64,000 nucleotides of DNA, taken from NCBI GenBank assembly GCA_007570785.1, contig ML660774.1, forward strand, positions 5,325,433 to 5,389,432, read 5' to 3'. The notes beneath the pieces were generated by a model. The model saw nothing but the letters and a program-made list of their open reading frames with translations. It was not told the origin of the DNA and did not search any database. Origin of the DNA: Antilocapra americana (taxonomy: Eukaryota; Chordata; Mammalia; Artiodactyla; Antilocapridae). Position 1 is the first letter of the stretch, and each line of letters starts with the position of its first letter. Made by a program: the position numbers and the translations under genes. Positions 10,940-22,440 of the stretch are shown here, in pieces.

Positions 10940-12045
10940 CTTATGTCAAGTGAGCACTTTACATGTTGTTCACCCACTTAGCTGGTGCTCCCTCTGAAGC
11001 TGAAATAGATTGCCTCCACTGTCTTCTTACACTGCTAGCTCCCCTTAAAGCTGCTGCTGCCTAATCCTTTGATCCCTGTACCACTGAACTCTTGGAGAGT
11101 GTAATCGAAAGGACGGAGTTGAGATTTCAGTGTGACAAGTGGAAGAAAATCAATTTTGACTTCCCAAAGATAGACCTAGTGGTGGAAAAGATCACCAGTC
11201 ACAAATAGATGTTCTTGATCATGCTCCTGGGTGACTGGAGATGCTGGACGGGCGAGATGCAGTGCTGACCGTAGGAAGCAGGGTTTTTTCTTTACTTAAA
11301 AATTGAAAGAAATAAAGTCTGATGTGGAGACCACACCATGAACATCAGAACCCTATCCATTCTACGATTCCTTGTCTTTTTGCTTGATGTTACAGGTTTG
11401 AAGCACACAGGCATTTCACTAGAGGATTTACACATTGATTAGCAGTTAAAAGCATTTGTCTGTAAGTTTAGTTGGAGAAGTGTTTCCTACTCCAGGAAAA
11501 CTAGACCTTCCCTGTAATTGGCAGTCCTATTATAAGTGGATATTCTGTTAAGCTTCTAAAGAACTTCTAAGAAGTTATTAAGTAATTGAATGAAGCAGAG
11601 TGCATTTAGTACTATAGTTGTACCATATTTCAGAATATCATATAACCTATGAGTCAGTTCAAATGTTATATAGAAGTGATAAAACATGGGATAAAAAGCA
11701 AAATGAAAAAAAAAATGACATGAATTACCATACCACCCACTAATACATTCCAGAGCCATTTAGTCATCTTTTCCCCTAATTATACTGTTAAAGATTTGGC
11801 TACAACTATTTTTATCCTCAGAATGAAGCTCTTATACCCCAAAAAGTATAAAGAAATTAAGATAGGCTTTTCATAATTCATAACGAACATGGTTGTTTTG
11901 AATGGGCTTAATTATTATCTCGATTCAATTCAATACAATGGTGATTTATTGCCTTCTGAGAGCTGTTTGTGAATGTATCATTAGGAAGAGTTACTAAGTG
12001 ATACAGTATAATCCATATGAAGGCATATTTAATGTCATCCCAGTA
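10940..12045. other. AT-rich intergenic DNA
   Basis: No gene or young repeat recognised. The minus-strand open frame at 11556-11759 is short and unsupported. Confidence 0.45.
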
Positions 12046-12063
12046 ATAGAAACGCTGCTTCTT

Positions 12064-13056
12064 TTTTTTTTTTTTTATTATTGTTTTTGCCATACATTGT
12101 CATGATATCACCATGGTTTTACATATGCTTCCCCTCCGGGTCCCCCCTCCCTCCTCCCTCCCCCCCGGGAAATCTCGCTGCACCAGTCCCGAGCATCAAT
12201 CCTGGGCTGGCGATTGATTAGACACATGACAATTAACATGCTTCAATGCCCTTCTCCCATATCATCCCACCCTTACCCTCATCCACAAAGTCCACAAGTC
12301 TATTCTATACATCTGCGTTCCTTTTGTTGTCTCCCATGTTGGGTTCTCATTACTGTCTTTCTAAATTCCATATATATGTGTTAATATACTGTATTGTTGT
12401 TTTTGCTTCTGGCTTACTTCACTCTGGATAATGGGCTCCAGTTTCGTCCATCTGAGTAGAATTGCTTCAAATGAATTTTTTTTTAATGCTGAGTAATATT
12501 CCATTGTGTATATATACCACAGCTTTCTTATCCATTCGTCAGTTGATGGGCATCTAGGTTGCTTCCATGTCCTGGCTATTGTAAACAATGCAGCGATGAA
12601 CATTGGGGTGCACGTGGCTCTTTCAATTCTGGTTTCCTCGGTGTATATGCCCAGCAGTGGGATTGCCGGGTCATATGGCAGGACTATTTGCAGCTTTTTA
12701 AGGAACCTCCACACTGTTCTCCATAGTGGCTGTACTAGTTTGCATTCCCACCAACAGTGTAAGAGGGTTCCCTTTTCTCCACATCCTCTCCAGCATTTAT
12801 TGCTTGTAGACTTTTGGATGGCAGCCATTCTGACTGGTGTAAAGTGGTACCTCATTGTGGTTTTGATTTGCATTTCTCTGATAATGAGTGATGTTGAGCA
12901 TCTTTTCATGTGTTTGTTAGCCATTTTTATATCTTCCTTGGAGAAATGTCTGTTAAGTTCTTTGGCCCACTTTTTAATTGGGTTGTTTATTTTTCTAGAA
13001 TGGAGCTGCAGGAGTTGTTTGTAAATTTTTGAGATTAATTGTTTGTCTGTTGCTTC
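12064..13056 (-). mobile_element. 5'-truncated young L1 (bovine L1 type)
   Basis: On the minus strand the element runs from inside ORF2 to its 3' UTR and poly(A), seen on the plus strand as the T-run at 12062-12076. An 18-base target-site duplication with one mismatch (ATAGAAAC[G/A]CTGCTTCTT) flanks it at 12046-12063 and 13057-13074. Read in the L1 direction the nick site is TTT/AAGAA, a good L1-endonuclease target. The truncation falls at the ORF2 codon before [11 protein letters not shown]. Confidence 0.95.
12361..13056 (-). pseudogene. L1 ORF2 C-terminal fragment, frame open
   Basis: This is the last 231 codons of ORF2p, the L1 endonuclease/reverse-transcriptase. The fragment lies past the reverse-transcriptase core and covers the cysteine-rich C-terminal region. 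Recognisable pieces in order are [31 protein letters not shown], the Cys-rich [20 protein letters not shown] and the terminal [16 protein letters not shown]. The frame is uninterrupted to a natural TAG stop at 12361-12363. Endonuclease and reverse-transcriptase domains are absent because of the 5' truncation, so no activity is expected. An upstream ATG in the flanking duplication is fortuitous. Confidence 0.92.
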
Positions 13057-13074
13057 ATAGAAACACTGCTTCTT

Positions 13075-13360
13075 AAACTCTATTTGCATGCCAAAATTCT
13101 AATCAGCAAACAAAACCCACTATGATACATTTAAAAATTAGTCTATTTTTTTGGGGGGGGGTATTGTCTAGAGAGAAGAAACGTAGCTTTTCTTAAATGA
13201 GAGGGAGAAATATGTGCCATTTAGGTAACTAGGGTTTAAATCTACATGGAAATTTGAGTGTGTTAGGGAAGCATAGTAGATCACTTGTTGGAAATAAGAG
13301 AGATAATTCTTGTTTCTCGACTCCTAGTGTTTCTTGGACATGTGCTTATTCTGGGGTCCC
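13075..13360. other. Short unique stretch
   Basis: It contains a T6-G9 homopolymer junction near 13146-13160. Nothing else is recognised. Confidence 0.5.
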
Positions 13361-13600
13361 CAGTTCAGTTCAGTTCAGTCACTCAGTCGTGTCTGACTCT
13401 TCACGACCCCGTGGACCACAGCACACCAGGCCTCCCTGTCCATCATCAACTCCCGGAGTCTGCTCAAACTCATCTCCATTGAGTCACTGATGCCATCCAA
13501 CCATCTTATCCTCTGTCGTCCCCTTCTCCTCCTGCCTTCAATCTTTCCCAGCATAGTGTCTTTTCAAATGAGTCAGCTCTTCGCATCAGGTGGCCAAAGA
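13361..13600 (-). mobile_element. BovB LINE (RTE clade) 3' end, 5'-truncated
   Basis: It starts on the plus strand with the short tandem CAGTT repeats that mark the BovB 3' terminus, then CACTCAGTCGTGTCTGACTC. BovB-specific body follows (ATGCCATCCAACCATCTTAT, CTCTGTCGTCCCCTTCTCC, CGCATCAGGTGGCCAAAG). That body is absent from Bov-tA, so this is the LINE itself. The copy is far too short to include the reverse-transcriptase domain. BovB is known to have spread by horizontal transfer between squamates and ruminants. Confidence 0.9.
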
Positions 13601-13734
13601 AAGTGAAATAAATTTAACTGTAGTATAACCAGTAGATTTCTTTGGCCCAACATCTGGTCTGTAGTTTAGCCATATCCTTTGAAAATTTGAAGAACTGTAT
13701 TGATATCATATTGTAATGTATGAAGATCTTTAAA

Positions 13735-13830
13735 TATGATCTCTTTAATCATATGATCTCATTCAATCATTATAGAAGCTATCAACAGCATTATCTTTCC
13801 CACTTCACAGATAAGGAAACTATGGCATAA
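13735..13830 (-). mobile_element. MIR fragment (minus)
   Basis: ATGATCTCATTCAATCATTA, then CCCACTTCACAGATAAGGAA and ACTATGGC follow the reverse complement of the MIR core (CCATTTTACAGATGAGGAAA, CTGAGGC). The copy is partial. Confidence 0.65.
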
Positions 13831-15364
13831 ATATGCCATAAGATAGGAAGACTTAATTTCATTCCCTTCTTGGTGAGAAACACGTATTTACTACTGTGTT
13901 TTGGGGTGTCCATAATAAACATTCATTTTAGGAGCTTAAATTCTATTTATCATATTTATTTTTTAAAACACCCCTCACAAACTCTAGGTAATCTTCTCTA
14001 AATGTATATAAGGTGTAGCAGAAATAGCATAAACAAGGCGCTTAAACTTGGACTGTGACTGTATTGTTAACATCATAATATCTGTGAATAAAGGGCCGTC
14101 TTACTTACAATTAACTTGATCTGTAGAGTTAGAGATTTGAGGGTAATGAGGGTTGTAGATGTCATCAGTCTGTAAGAATGCATTGTAGATTTTTCTAAGT
14201 TATCCACATTCTTGAGAACAAAACAAATACATTAATTTTCTATTATATCACCCTTTCACTAAATCATGGTACACAAATGAAATTCCAGCTAGAGATAAGG
14301 AAGGTGTCTGCAAGAGTGTAATCATTTATCTTGATAGCAGGTGTGAAACTCTGCTGGTGAAAGGACACATCAGAAACTTTGGAAGAAGTAGCTCTGAACT
14401 AGAGTGCAAATTAAGTGCAAAGAGCTGCCTTGTCACATGGGCAGTGGGGTTGTAAATGGTATTTTCAAGAGCTTTCCTAGTCGACAAGAACAGGCACTTA
14501 GTCTGGTTGACTTCTGAGAACAAATGTCATTAAAGCAAAGTGTGGTACAAGTGACTGAGTCAATCTTTATTAATGAAAAAAAGAAAATATGATGCCTCTA
14601 AAATGAGATGCTGAATTGTGGCAAGCTCCATCTTCACTAAATGACCACTTGTCTAGCTTTTTTAAAAAGATGCAGGAAAAAAAAAAGATCAGACAGAGAT
14701 TTCAATTGAGTCCTCCTTGTACTACTGCTTTGCTTTTAAAAAAAAATTGCTGTGTTTTAATCTATGTGATTAAAAAAACAAAAGAGTTTCCCAATTTCCC
14801 AGAGCCAATCAAAATGTATCAAAAAGATCATTGTATATTCTTTTTATAATGGTAGCAGAGTCACGGAGTAGAAAATTTGAATCAAGTTGTTCGTAGACGG
14901 TAGGGTCACGGAAATCTATGGATCCTATGGGCTTAAGGTACAAAAGTAGCTTTCCCTTGATTCTCAAGGATATTGTTTTTCACAAGCAGGTCTTGTTATT
15001 TGTACCCTGAATACACAACAGAGTAATCTTGACTGCAAAGACACTAGTTCACTTACTTTTCACTTTGGGCTCTCAGTCAGATCTCAGATTCCATTGATCT
15101 CTAGATACTTTCCTAAGACTGGGGGTCTCTCTTCAGAAATCCCCCCTGAAAACTCATCTTTGAAAGTAATAAAACATTCATTAGGAATGAACACTTACTT
15201 GTGAATGAGAGAAGGAAAGCTAGAGCTGGAGATGAGGACGCAGTTTCAATCCCTTTAAGCCCTTGGGTGGTTTGAGTCTATGAAGAGTTTCTATTCTCTG
15301 CTGAAAATCCCTTCTTTGATTTTTTTTCCCCCTAGTTTTTTCTTTCTCAATTACTGTTGAGTTC
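13831..15364. other. SINE-free AT-rich DNA
   Basis: No gene, no ruminant SINE or LINE, and no other named repeat is recognised. Open frames are short and unsupported. Confidence 0.45.
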
Positions 15365-15422
15365 TGAGCTTCTGGTTCTGTGCCTGGTGTGTAGTTGGTG
15401 TTCAATAAATGTTGAACTAAGT
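15365..15422 (+). mobile_element. MIR/L2 3' tail fragment (plus)
   Basis: TGTGCCTGGTGTGTAGTTGG followed by TGTTCAATAAATGTTGAAC matches the shared MIR/L2 terminus (GTGCCTGGCACATAGTAGG, CTCAATAAATGTTTGTTGA). The copy is too short to tell MIR from L2. Confidence 0.65.
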
Positions 15423-15814
15423 GATGATTCCTGTTAATAGCATTTAGCCACCTTGTTCAGACAGTGCTGCCATACTTTAATTCCTATAAACAATCCAGAT
15501 CTTTTCTAGAACAACGACAGACTTGCATCCCATTAAAGAACTCCACTGACCATCTTTGTAGCCGAAGTCCTTTTGCAAATGGGTGTGGTTCAAACACCTA
15601 TTTTTTTGTGTGTATATACATAATCGATATTTCAGTGCATTTTTAAATTTCATTGTCATCTCAATCCATAACTTTTCTGCAGTGATTATCTGAATATCAC
15701 TGCCAAAGCAAAGACAGAGGCCTGTGCGAGAATCACCATGTAAGATAAAGTACCATAAAGTAAGATTATGGCACGTGTCTTGGTATTCTTAAAGTGACAT
15801 ATTTAATGTGACTG
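15423..15814. other. Unassigned AT-rich DNA
   Basis: Nothing recognised beyond short open frames on both strands. Confidence 0.45.
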
Positions 15815-16035
15815 TCTAACTTCCTGGGCTTACTGTGTGTTAGGTACTTGTTCAAAGCATTTTAAATGCATTAGCTCTTTTAAACTTTATAATCCTCCTG
15901 TAAGACAGGTGACATAATTATACCCATTTTACAGACGAGGAATCTAGGGCTCAGAGATACTAAATAATTACCCCAAGGCTACAGAGGCAAGATATGGTAG
16001 AAGCAAGACTTAGATCCAGACAGTCTGGCCTAATT
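15815..16035 (-). mobile_element. Near full-length MIR (minus)
   Basis: All landmarks of reverse-complement MIR appear in order: CTTACTGTGTGTTAGGTACT, TTTTAAATGCATTAGCTC, ATACCCATTTTACAGACGAG, GGGCTCAGAGATACTAAAT, CCCCAAGGCTACAGAG and CAGACAGTCTGGCC. It is one of three same-orientation MIRs within about 1 kb. Confidence 0.85.
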
Positions 16036-16321
16036 TTTGTGCTTTTATTCAATCCACAATATAATTAGCTGTTATTTTGTGATATTATTTGGAATAGCCC
16101 TTTTAAATTATTCTTTATATATTTGTGGCAGAAAATAATTAAATAATAATGCGATAGGTATTAAAAGTCCCATAAAGTAAAAGGTATTCTACCTAAGAAA
16201 AATATTTTTAATTAAATATGGAAAGCAGGACAGGGGTGATAAAACTGTTTCCTTGGAGTTGAGTCAAAAAATAAACAACTTGAGTAAGAGAACCATCACA
16301 ATAACAATAACAGCAAATAAC

Positions 16322-16490
16322 AGGTAGTATTTGTGTGATGTTCTAAGTGCTTTTGGTGCATTTTGTTATGTATATTCAGTCTTATTTTATAGATGACCAA
16401 TTTACTTACACAAAGTTATGTATATTAAAAGAATCAGAGTAGGGGTCCCAATCCAAGTAAATCCGACACCCAAATCTATTTTGAATAATA
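16322..16490 (-). mobile_element. Degraded MIR (minus)
   Basis: ATGTTCTAAGTGCTTTTGGTG, then TATTTTATAGATGACCAAT, ACACAAAGTTATG and a GGGTCCCAATCCAAGTAAATC end match reverse-complement MIR order. It is more diverged than its neighbour at 15815. Confidence 0.65.
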
Positions 16491-16654
16491 CCCTCTAATT
16501 ACAGCTATCATCTTGGACATATGGAAGAAAGAATGTGGTTGGTGTTCAGATGAACCCCTTGGTCTTTGAAAGATGTTTTAACTGAAATTCTGATTGAATG
16601 TGTTATATAAGCTACTATTGCACTTCCAGTTTTTGCAGTAATTTCTGATAGCTT

Positions 16655-16835
16655 CCTGGGTGTAGGTCATTGTGCAAATTCATACATTATCTCACTTAAT
16701 CTGTCTGATGACCCTAATGAGTAAGTATTATTATTATTCCTATTTTCTAAAGGAGAGAATTGAGGCTTAGAGAGGATAAATTGTTTAAAGTCAGGCAGTA
16801 GGTGACTTCAAAGCCCATGACCTTTGCTGCCCCAC
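16655..16835 (-). mobile_element. MIR (minus)
   Basis: TACATTATCTCACTTAATCT, then AGTATTATTATTATTCCTAT, GAATTGAGGCTTAGAGAGG and AAAGTCAGGCAGTAGGTGAC follow reverse-complement MIR closely. Confidence 0.8.
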
Positions 16836-19477
16836 AGAGAACATTCTACCAAAATAGATGAAGCCATTTTGGCAGGTCAAAAAATGGTCAGCTATTGGCA
16901 ATTTCACATACACAATCTAACTAGTGAAATGAAGATTGCTTTAACCCGTCTGTACTTCTAATTGTTAAATGCATTGAGGGAACACCTAATATGTTTGCAA
17001 ACATAGTGTTGTTAGTCACTGTGTATAAGAAGGGGAAAAAACATGAAAATTTGACAGTAACAGTGCCTTGATTAGTGTAGATTACGTGAAAATTCATTTT
17101 CTTCATTCATGTATACTGTCTGGCATTGTATTATTTTAAACTAAGATATATTTTGAATAGAAATCAAGTAGCTGAAAATGAGGAAACAGAATTCATTTCT
17201 ATTAATCTGAATATTGTCAACAAATGCATTTGTCGAAACCACATTGTGAAAGTTAAAATCGGAAAGCTTCGAACGGTGGCAGTTGAAATCCAACCTAAGA
17301 AAACACATATGATCGTGCTTCTCCAAAATCCAATTTTAAAATATCCAAGTGATGGTTTAAAATAATTGTTTCAGTTTACATTGCAAACTCATGCAAATTG
17401 ACATTTATCAAGTTTCGCTGTCACTCAGTCTAATGGTAAAGTCTGCTCACTCTTCTAAAAAAAAGATAGAAAGAAAAGAAAAAGAAACCCTCGATTTGGA
17501 AAATCTCTTTTGTATTATTTGTCAAGATTTTTGGTACTTTAAATGGAATAATTAATATACCTCTGGATGGACTGGGTTGTTCTATTTCCTGGAACACATT
17601 TTAGAGAGCTCGAGTTGAACTGTGGCTGGATTAAATGAAAACAAAGACTCAGAACCCACGTCTCCCGGGCTTTAGGAGAGTCTCATTTTGGTGGCTTGCA
17701 AAAAGTCAGATTGATAGAGAAGAACAGTGGCTGGGTTCAGCTCTCTGCTGTTGGAACCGTTCGGGGCTGTGACAGCCGGATCTTCTCCTCGCTCTTCCCT
17801 TCTTCCTGCAGTCTCTTCTGGGATCACTCAGAGCACAGCCATTCCAAGCAGTGTCCCAATGTGGGAATATTGCCCTGGAGCCAGAGCCCCCTTAGAGGGA
17901 CAGTAAACTGTGCAAGGGAGAAGGTTCAGGCTAGCTGCTAGCCAGAGATCATTTGACAGGGAGAAACGTTTACTTCCAAGTCAAAAGGTTAGGTAAAAAT
18001 CGTAGCTTTATGATCACATTATGTGATATTTTTTGTAATTACCTAATAGCTAGCAGATGGTGCAGTGTACATTCTATGAGTATACCAAGACCATAATTTC
18101 CCCCATTTTTAGTTTTCCTTTAAGTAACTGGTAATGAATGGTGTGTGACAGAAAATAGTAATCTGTGGCTCTATGTGGGGTATCACAAGAATGTTTTTCT
18201 TCTTTTTATTCTTGGGAAATTATTCTTACATGGTGTTATTTAGGATAAGTTTTGAGCTCCAGTGTGAGACACTGGGAGATACCTCTCATTGGGGAATAGA
18301 AAAATTATATCAGTGGATTTTATCTCCCAGAACCATCAGAATGACAGTGCTTCAGAGTGAGTTAGCCTCGATCTCCTTGTGTACCTTTTGGCAGAGTTTT
18401 GTTTTACCCCTTCACTTAATCAAAAATAATGAAGATTTACGGGTGTCAAGTTACTTAGAATTCTCAGTGAAAGGCACAATTGTTCTGTACCTAAGTACCT
18501 TAGCTCAAATCCAGTTACACTGCCCCAGAAAAATGTTAACATTTTAAAACAGTTCTTGATTTCATTTGCACAGATTTTTATCAAAATAAGGTGGAATGGG
18601 GGAAAGGACACTGTGCCTTTGTTCCATGTGGTAAACAAGCAATTTTCTCTTTAAGTTTTCTTTTTCAAGAACAAATTTTATTTTTTTCTGTTCCCTGCTA
18701 AAAGTTAGCCGACTTTAAGCTTAGAGAATCAGGTGAATAATATTAGAATATTTGATCTTTTAAAGGATTTGCCATGACATTTATTTTTTAAAGACCAGAA
18801 ATTTTATTGAAATTGAACTTTAGCAAAGTGGGCTTTGCACCGTGTTTCTGTCCCCAAAATGAAGAAATAATCTAGGAATTAATATAAGGTAGCCATAACC
18901 CAAAATCTGGTGGTGGGCCACATGGGAGAACATTTTAGAATAAAAATACCAGAACTAAATTCATAAAGATTCTGGCAACCTAACAGTTGAAACTATATTA
19001 GTAGCTATATTTCCAACGTAGGCTCTGTAATTAGCAAATGCTGGTCCAGCCACTATCCTATACATGCTCCATCCTTGTTCAGAGGTCATAATCCTATATA
19101 AATTTAAAATTCTGGAATTTGCTAATAGGTGAATGTCTAAATTAATTACAGAAAGACATCAAGAAATATTTTTAGATCTAAAATTTTCAATCTTTTTTTT
19201 TTATTATTTTTCCTGTCGTTTGATGTCATATAAACTCAATCTACAAGTAAGACATTTTCGGCATATCATCCGTTGTCAGCACATATTGTATGCAAATGTC
19301 ATCCTCGATTTGAAAATACCTTTTGCATTTTAAGCAAGATCCTATTTTGACAGTTCTTTATGCTTTGGGGGGAGAGTGCTCCTGGAGAGTTTTTTTTTTT
19401 TTTTAAATCTTGATTTTTTTGCCTTGGCATATTCACTTTAATGTTCTCATTTCTGTTCCATCCCAGTTAACCCCTTA
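16836..19477. other. SINE-free DNA with possible conserved pieces
   Basis: No gene or young repeat is seen. Bases 17130-17370 are non-repetitive and keep several CpGs in AT-rich surroundings. They also hold a 14-base palindrome at 17220-17233. Octamer ATGCAAAT lies at 19290-19297. These are hints of conserved non-coding DNA only. Confidence 0.4.
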
Positions 19478-19560
19478 TTTAAGTCACCTGGAAGCCCCTG
19501 TTAAAGCGCAAGGCTTCCACCAGCCCCCGTCAGTGATTCCAAGCAGGAGGGTATACATGT
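19478..19560 (+). mobile_element. MER5-like hAT relic
   Basis: AGTCACCTGGAAGCCCCTGT, then TAAAGCGCAAGGCTTCCACC and GTCAGTGATTCCAAGCAGG resemble MER5A (ATCACCTGGAGGGCTTGTTA, GTTTCTGATTCAGTAGG). The copy is partial and diverged. Confidence 0.5.
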
Positions 19561-20662
19561 TAAAGCACCAGCATGTGAGTTGCTCTTCAAGATTGCCCTG
19601 GGGAGTTTTCTACTGCATTTTTTGCCAATTGAATTATGATGTGAGATGGCATGAATATTGATCAAATTTCCAAACTGAATTTCCCAATTTTAAGACTGGG
19701 GTGTAAGCAAACCCACAGGTTGTCATAACCAATTCAGTATGTTTTTAACAATAGTCTCTGAAGCATGGGGGGTTCTTTAAAACTCGCTGAAATGTACAAA
19801 ATTATCTGCACATAAGGCTTTCAACAAACCTCCCTTCATTCCTTCCTCTCTGCCTTTCAAACCGACAACAAAATCCGTAGCCAAGAAATGAATTGGTTAG
19901 TGTATCTGTGTGTCTGTGGCTTGTATGTGTATTTTGCTCTTTGCTTGTGGCTTTGTTTTTCCTTCTCTCGGTCCTATATATATGGAAATATGATGACACC
20001 GAGGAGGAACGCATTTATATGCTTTGTGAACACAGACATGTGCTCCTGTGGACGAGTAAAGGAAACTAGTGTTGTACCTCGGGTGGTAGTTCAGTTTTGC
20101 AAAGTGAGTTTGTTTCCTCCAAAAAGAAAAGAAATCACGTGTCATGATGAGGCTTCATTTTAAGGAGCAGATGACATATTTTGCATTTATGAAAAGTGTC
20201 TAAGTTTTCCCCATTGTTCTAATGTTTAGTTCTTTACTTTTTAAATTAGTGGTTTTAAATTTATAGGCAGGGGGTAGAAGAGCATCTTCCACACTTTCTA
20301 CAACTGCTCTAGAGAAATTTCTTGAAAGCACGGACTTGGGTTTCTTTCGAGTCATGATTAAGAGGCCTGGTCCTCATCTAGCCTACTGTGAACTCAAGCC
20401 CACCCCTGAGAGAGCTTTTGGGAAGCCATACTCTGGAGAGGGTCCAGCCTTATTTATCTTCCAGACCTCCTCCCACTGGTTGATCCAAAACAGCTTGGTC
20501 TCCAGAAATGGGAAAGGAATTTGGACTCTTTGGGTGGTTTTTCTGTGCATTCAGCACCTTGGCAATCAACAGGAAAGAGAAAAAGAGAAAGAAAGAGAGA
20601 TGGGAAAAAACGCTTTTGAGCAGATAGTAGGGAACAATAAGATAGGAAGGATGTAATGCCTT
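19561..20662. other. Intergenic DNA with a purine tract
   Basis: Bases 20571-20610 form an almost pure A/G strand (AAAGAGAAAAAGAGAAAGAA and onward). No gene or named repeat is otherwise recognised. Confidence 0.45.
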
Positions 20663-20850
20663 CCTTGTTAGTAAATGGGGTAAAGAATCTGCCCGCAGTG
20701 CAGGAGACTCAGATTCCATCCCTTGGAGAAGAATGGCAACCCACTGAAGCATTCTTGCCTGGAGAATCCCATAGACAAGGGAGCCTGGTGGACTACGGTC
20801 CATGGGGTTGCAAAAGAGTCGGGCATGACTGAGAGACTAAACAACATCCT
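20663..20850 (+). mobile_element. Bov-tA SINE (plus), diverged head
   Basis: The head is degraded (GGGGTAAAGAATCTGCCCGC) and the Bov-A body is clear (GAATGGCAACCCACTGAAGC, CTGGAGAATCCCATAGACAA, GTCCATGGGGTTGCAAAAGA). There is a small deletion between the tRNA part and the Bov-A part. Confidence 0.88.
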
Positions 20851-21199
20851 TTTTCCTGCCAATATATGATTCTCTCTTGTCTTCTTCATTGACTTTCATC
20901 TTTTCTTCTCAGAGTTGATTTGGGAAAGAGAAGAAGAGCACAAGACATTAGATGTATGCAAAAAAAAATCGGTACTAGATTATATTCTAAACAACAAACA
21001 TATGTTAGAGATTTTTGATATAGTCCTGTTAATGATGCTTCTCTGCTAGGCCCACCTATGCTGGCAGAGAAAAGAGGATTGAAACCAGTTTAATAACAAT
21101 AATATGTGTTTTATAACATGCTCACACCTTCCACTTTATAATATGCTTTAGCACATCTGGCAGGACTGCAATGGTTCCTAAAACCAAAAAGCCCTGTTA
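20851..21199. other. Unassigned intergenic DNA
   Basis: No gene or recognisable repeat, except that 21120-21199 may be the diverged start of the MIR that follows. Confidence 0.4.
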
Positions 21200-21275
21200 A
21201 GAAGTCAGCAAGTATTATCTCCATTAAATAAATGAGAAAACTGAGGTTCAGAGAGGTTGAGTGCAATGAATAAAT
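21200..21275 (-). mobile_element. MIR fragment (minus)
   Basis: GTATTATCTCCATTAAATAA, then ATGAGAAAACTGAGGTTCAG and AGAGGTTGAG match the reverse-complement MIR core. Confidence 0.75.
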
Positions 21276-21707
21276 CTTCATAGTCGCCTTTGTACTGGGT
21301 GTTTCTGTATATTGAGTGTGTGTGCTTGGGCACGTGCATGTGAATATAACCATAGAACCTGGCCACAAATGGAGAGAGATTGGTAAAAGAAAGAAACTGA
21401 ATCAACTTGTAAATTATTAGGACTTCTCTATACGACTTGGCAGCTAAGGGATTACCCTCAGTGCGTTAATATAAGCAGTCAAATGTCTAACAGATCATTT
21501 CAATCCAATTAAAGTGATCTGTTGTCACTGTATTTGACTGGAGACAATGGAAGAAAGATGGCGAAAGCATCCTTCCAAGATTATCCTCTTTTCAAACCTA
21601 AAACATGGATTTCCATCTGAAAACTGAGGATAAGACGACTTCTTTTATGTATTTCAAAATATAAAAATGATCAACTCATAAACGAAGCTGCCTTCTGAAA
21701 GACTTTA

Positions 21708-21751
21708 ATTTTTCAGTTAAGTAAATTTCTTCAATGTTTTAACTGAAAAAT
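21708..21751. repeat. 13-base perfect inverted repeat (hairpin-capable)
   Basis: ATTTTTCAGTTAA at 21708-21720 is the exact reverse complement of TTAACTGAAAAAT at 21739-21751, leaving an 18-base loop. There is no T-run or gene context to make it a terminator. It is recorded as structure only. Confidence 0.85.
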
Positions 21752-22284
21752 GAGGCAACCATTTCTTACAGTTTTTATTTCTGGTAGACCCATGAGATCC
21801 TTGAAGTAGTGAATCTGTTCTTTTTCTTGCTGAATATCCTCCTGAACAAGAATAAAAGCAGCAAAATTAGACAACGTATGGAAGAGGAACTCCTGGCTTG
21901 CTAGTTTTACCAGGGAGAGTAGCCAGATCCTATATTTCTGGCTGGAATCCTCAAATGGAAGAAAAAAAATTTTTTTTCCTGGCATGAATTGTGTAACAGT
22001 TGTTTATGTACCTTGTAGTCTGTAAAACTCTGTCCAAGGTAGTTTTCCCAGTGAAATAATCCTCTCCTTTCAAAGGTGAAAATTATGGATATCAATTTTT
22101 ACATTTTTTCAATTTTTAAACATTTTTTGTTGAAAATATATATACTATATTTTTATATTATATAATTGGGCACATACACACACCACTTCCTGGCCCAGGT
22201 GAGAGAAGGGGAGATATTAGAAGCTGTGTACACAGCTCATAATAAGCCACATCCTGCCAGGCTTGTTTATTTTTATCAGGATCC

Positions 22285-22440
22285 ATCAGAGCACAAAAAT
22301 TAAGAATTTCAGAGACAGACAGGCTTACTAGTTTTGAGACCTTGGGCAAGTTTTTTTACCTGTCTATCCTGACTTCCTTCTTAGGTTAAATGAAGATATC
22401 TTGATGGATTTAAATGAATCATCCATCATTTAATCCAGTC
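22285..22440 (+). mobile_element. Degraded MIR (plus)
   Basis: AGAGACAGACAGGCTTACTA, then GAGACCTTGGGCAAGTTTTT, TTACCTGTCTATCCTGACTT and a GTTAAATGAAGATATC segment follow MIR (GTGACCTTGGGCAAGTTACT and onward). Confidence 0.7.

Noticed and set aside
12506..13024. 172-codon plus-strand open frame
   Set aside because: It is the antisense shadow of the L1 ORF2 fragment on the minus strand.
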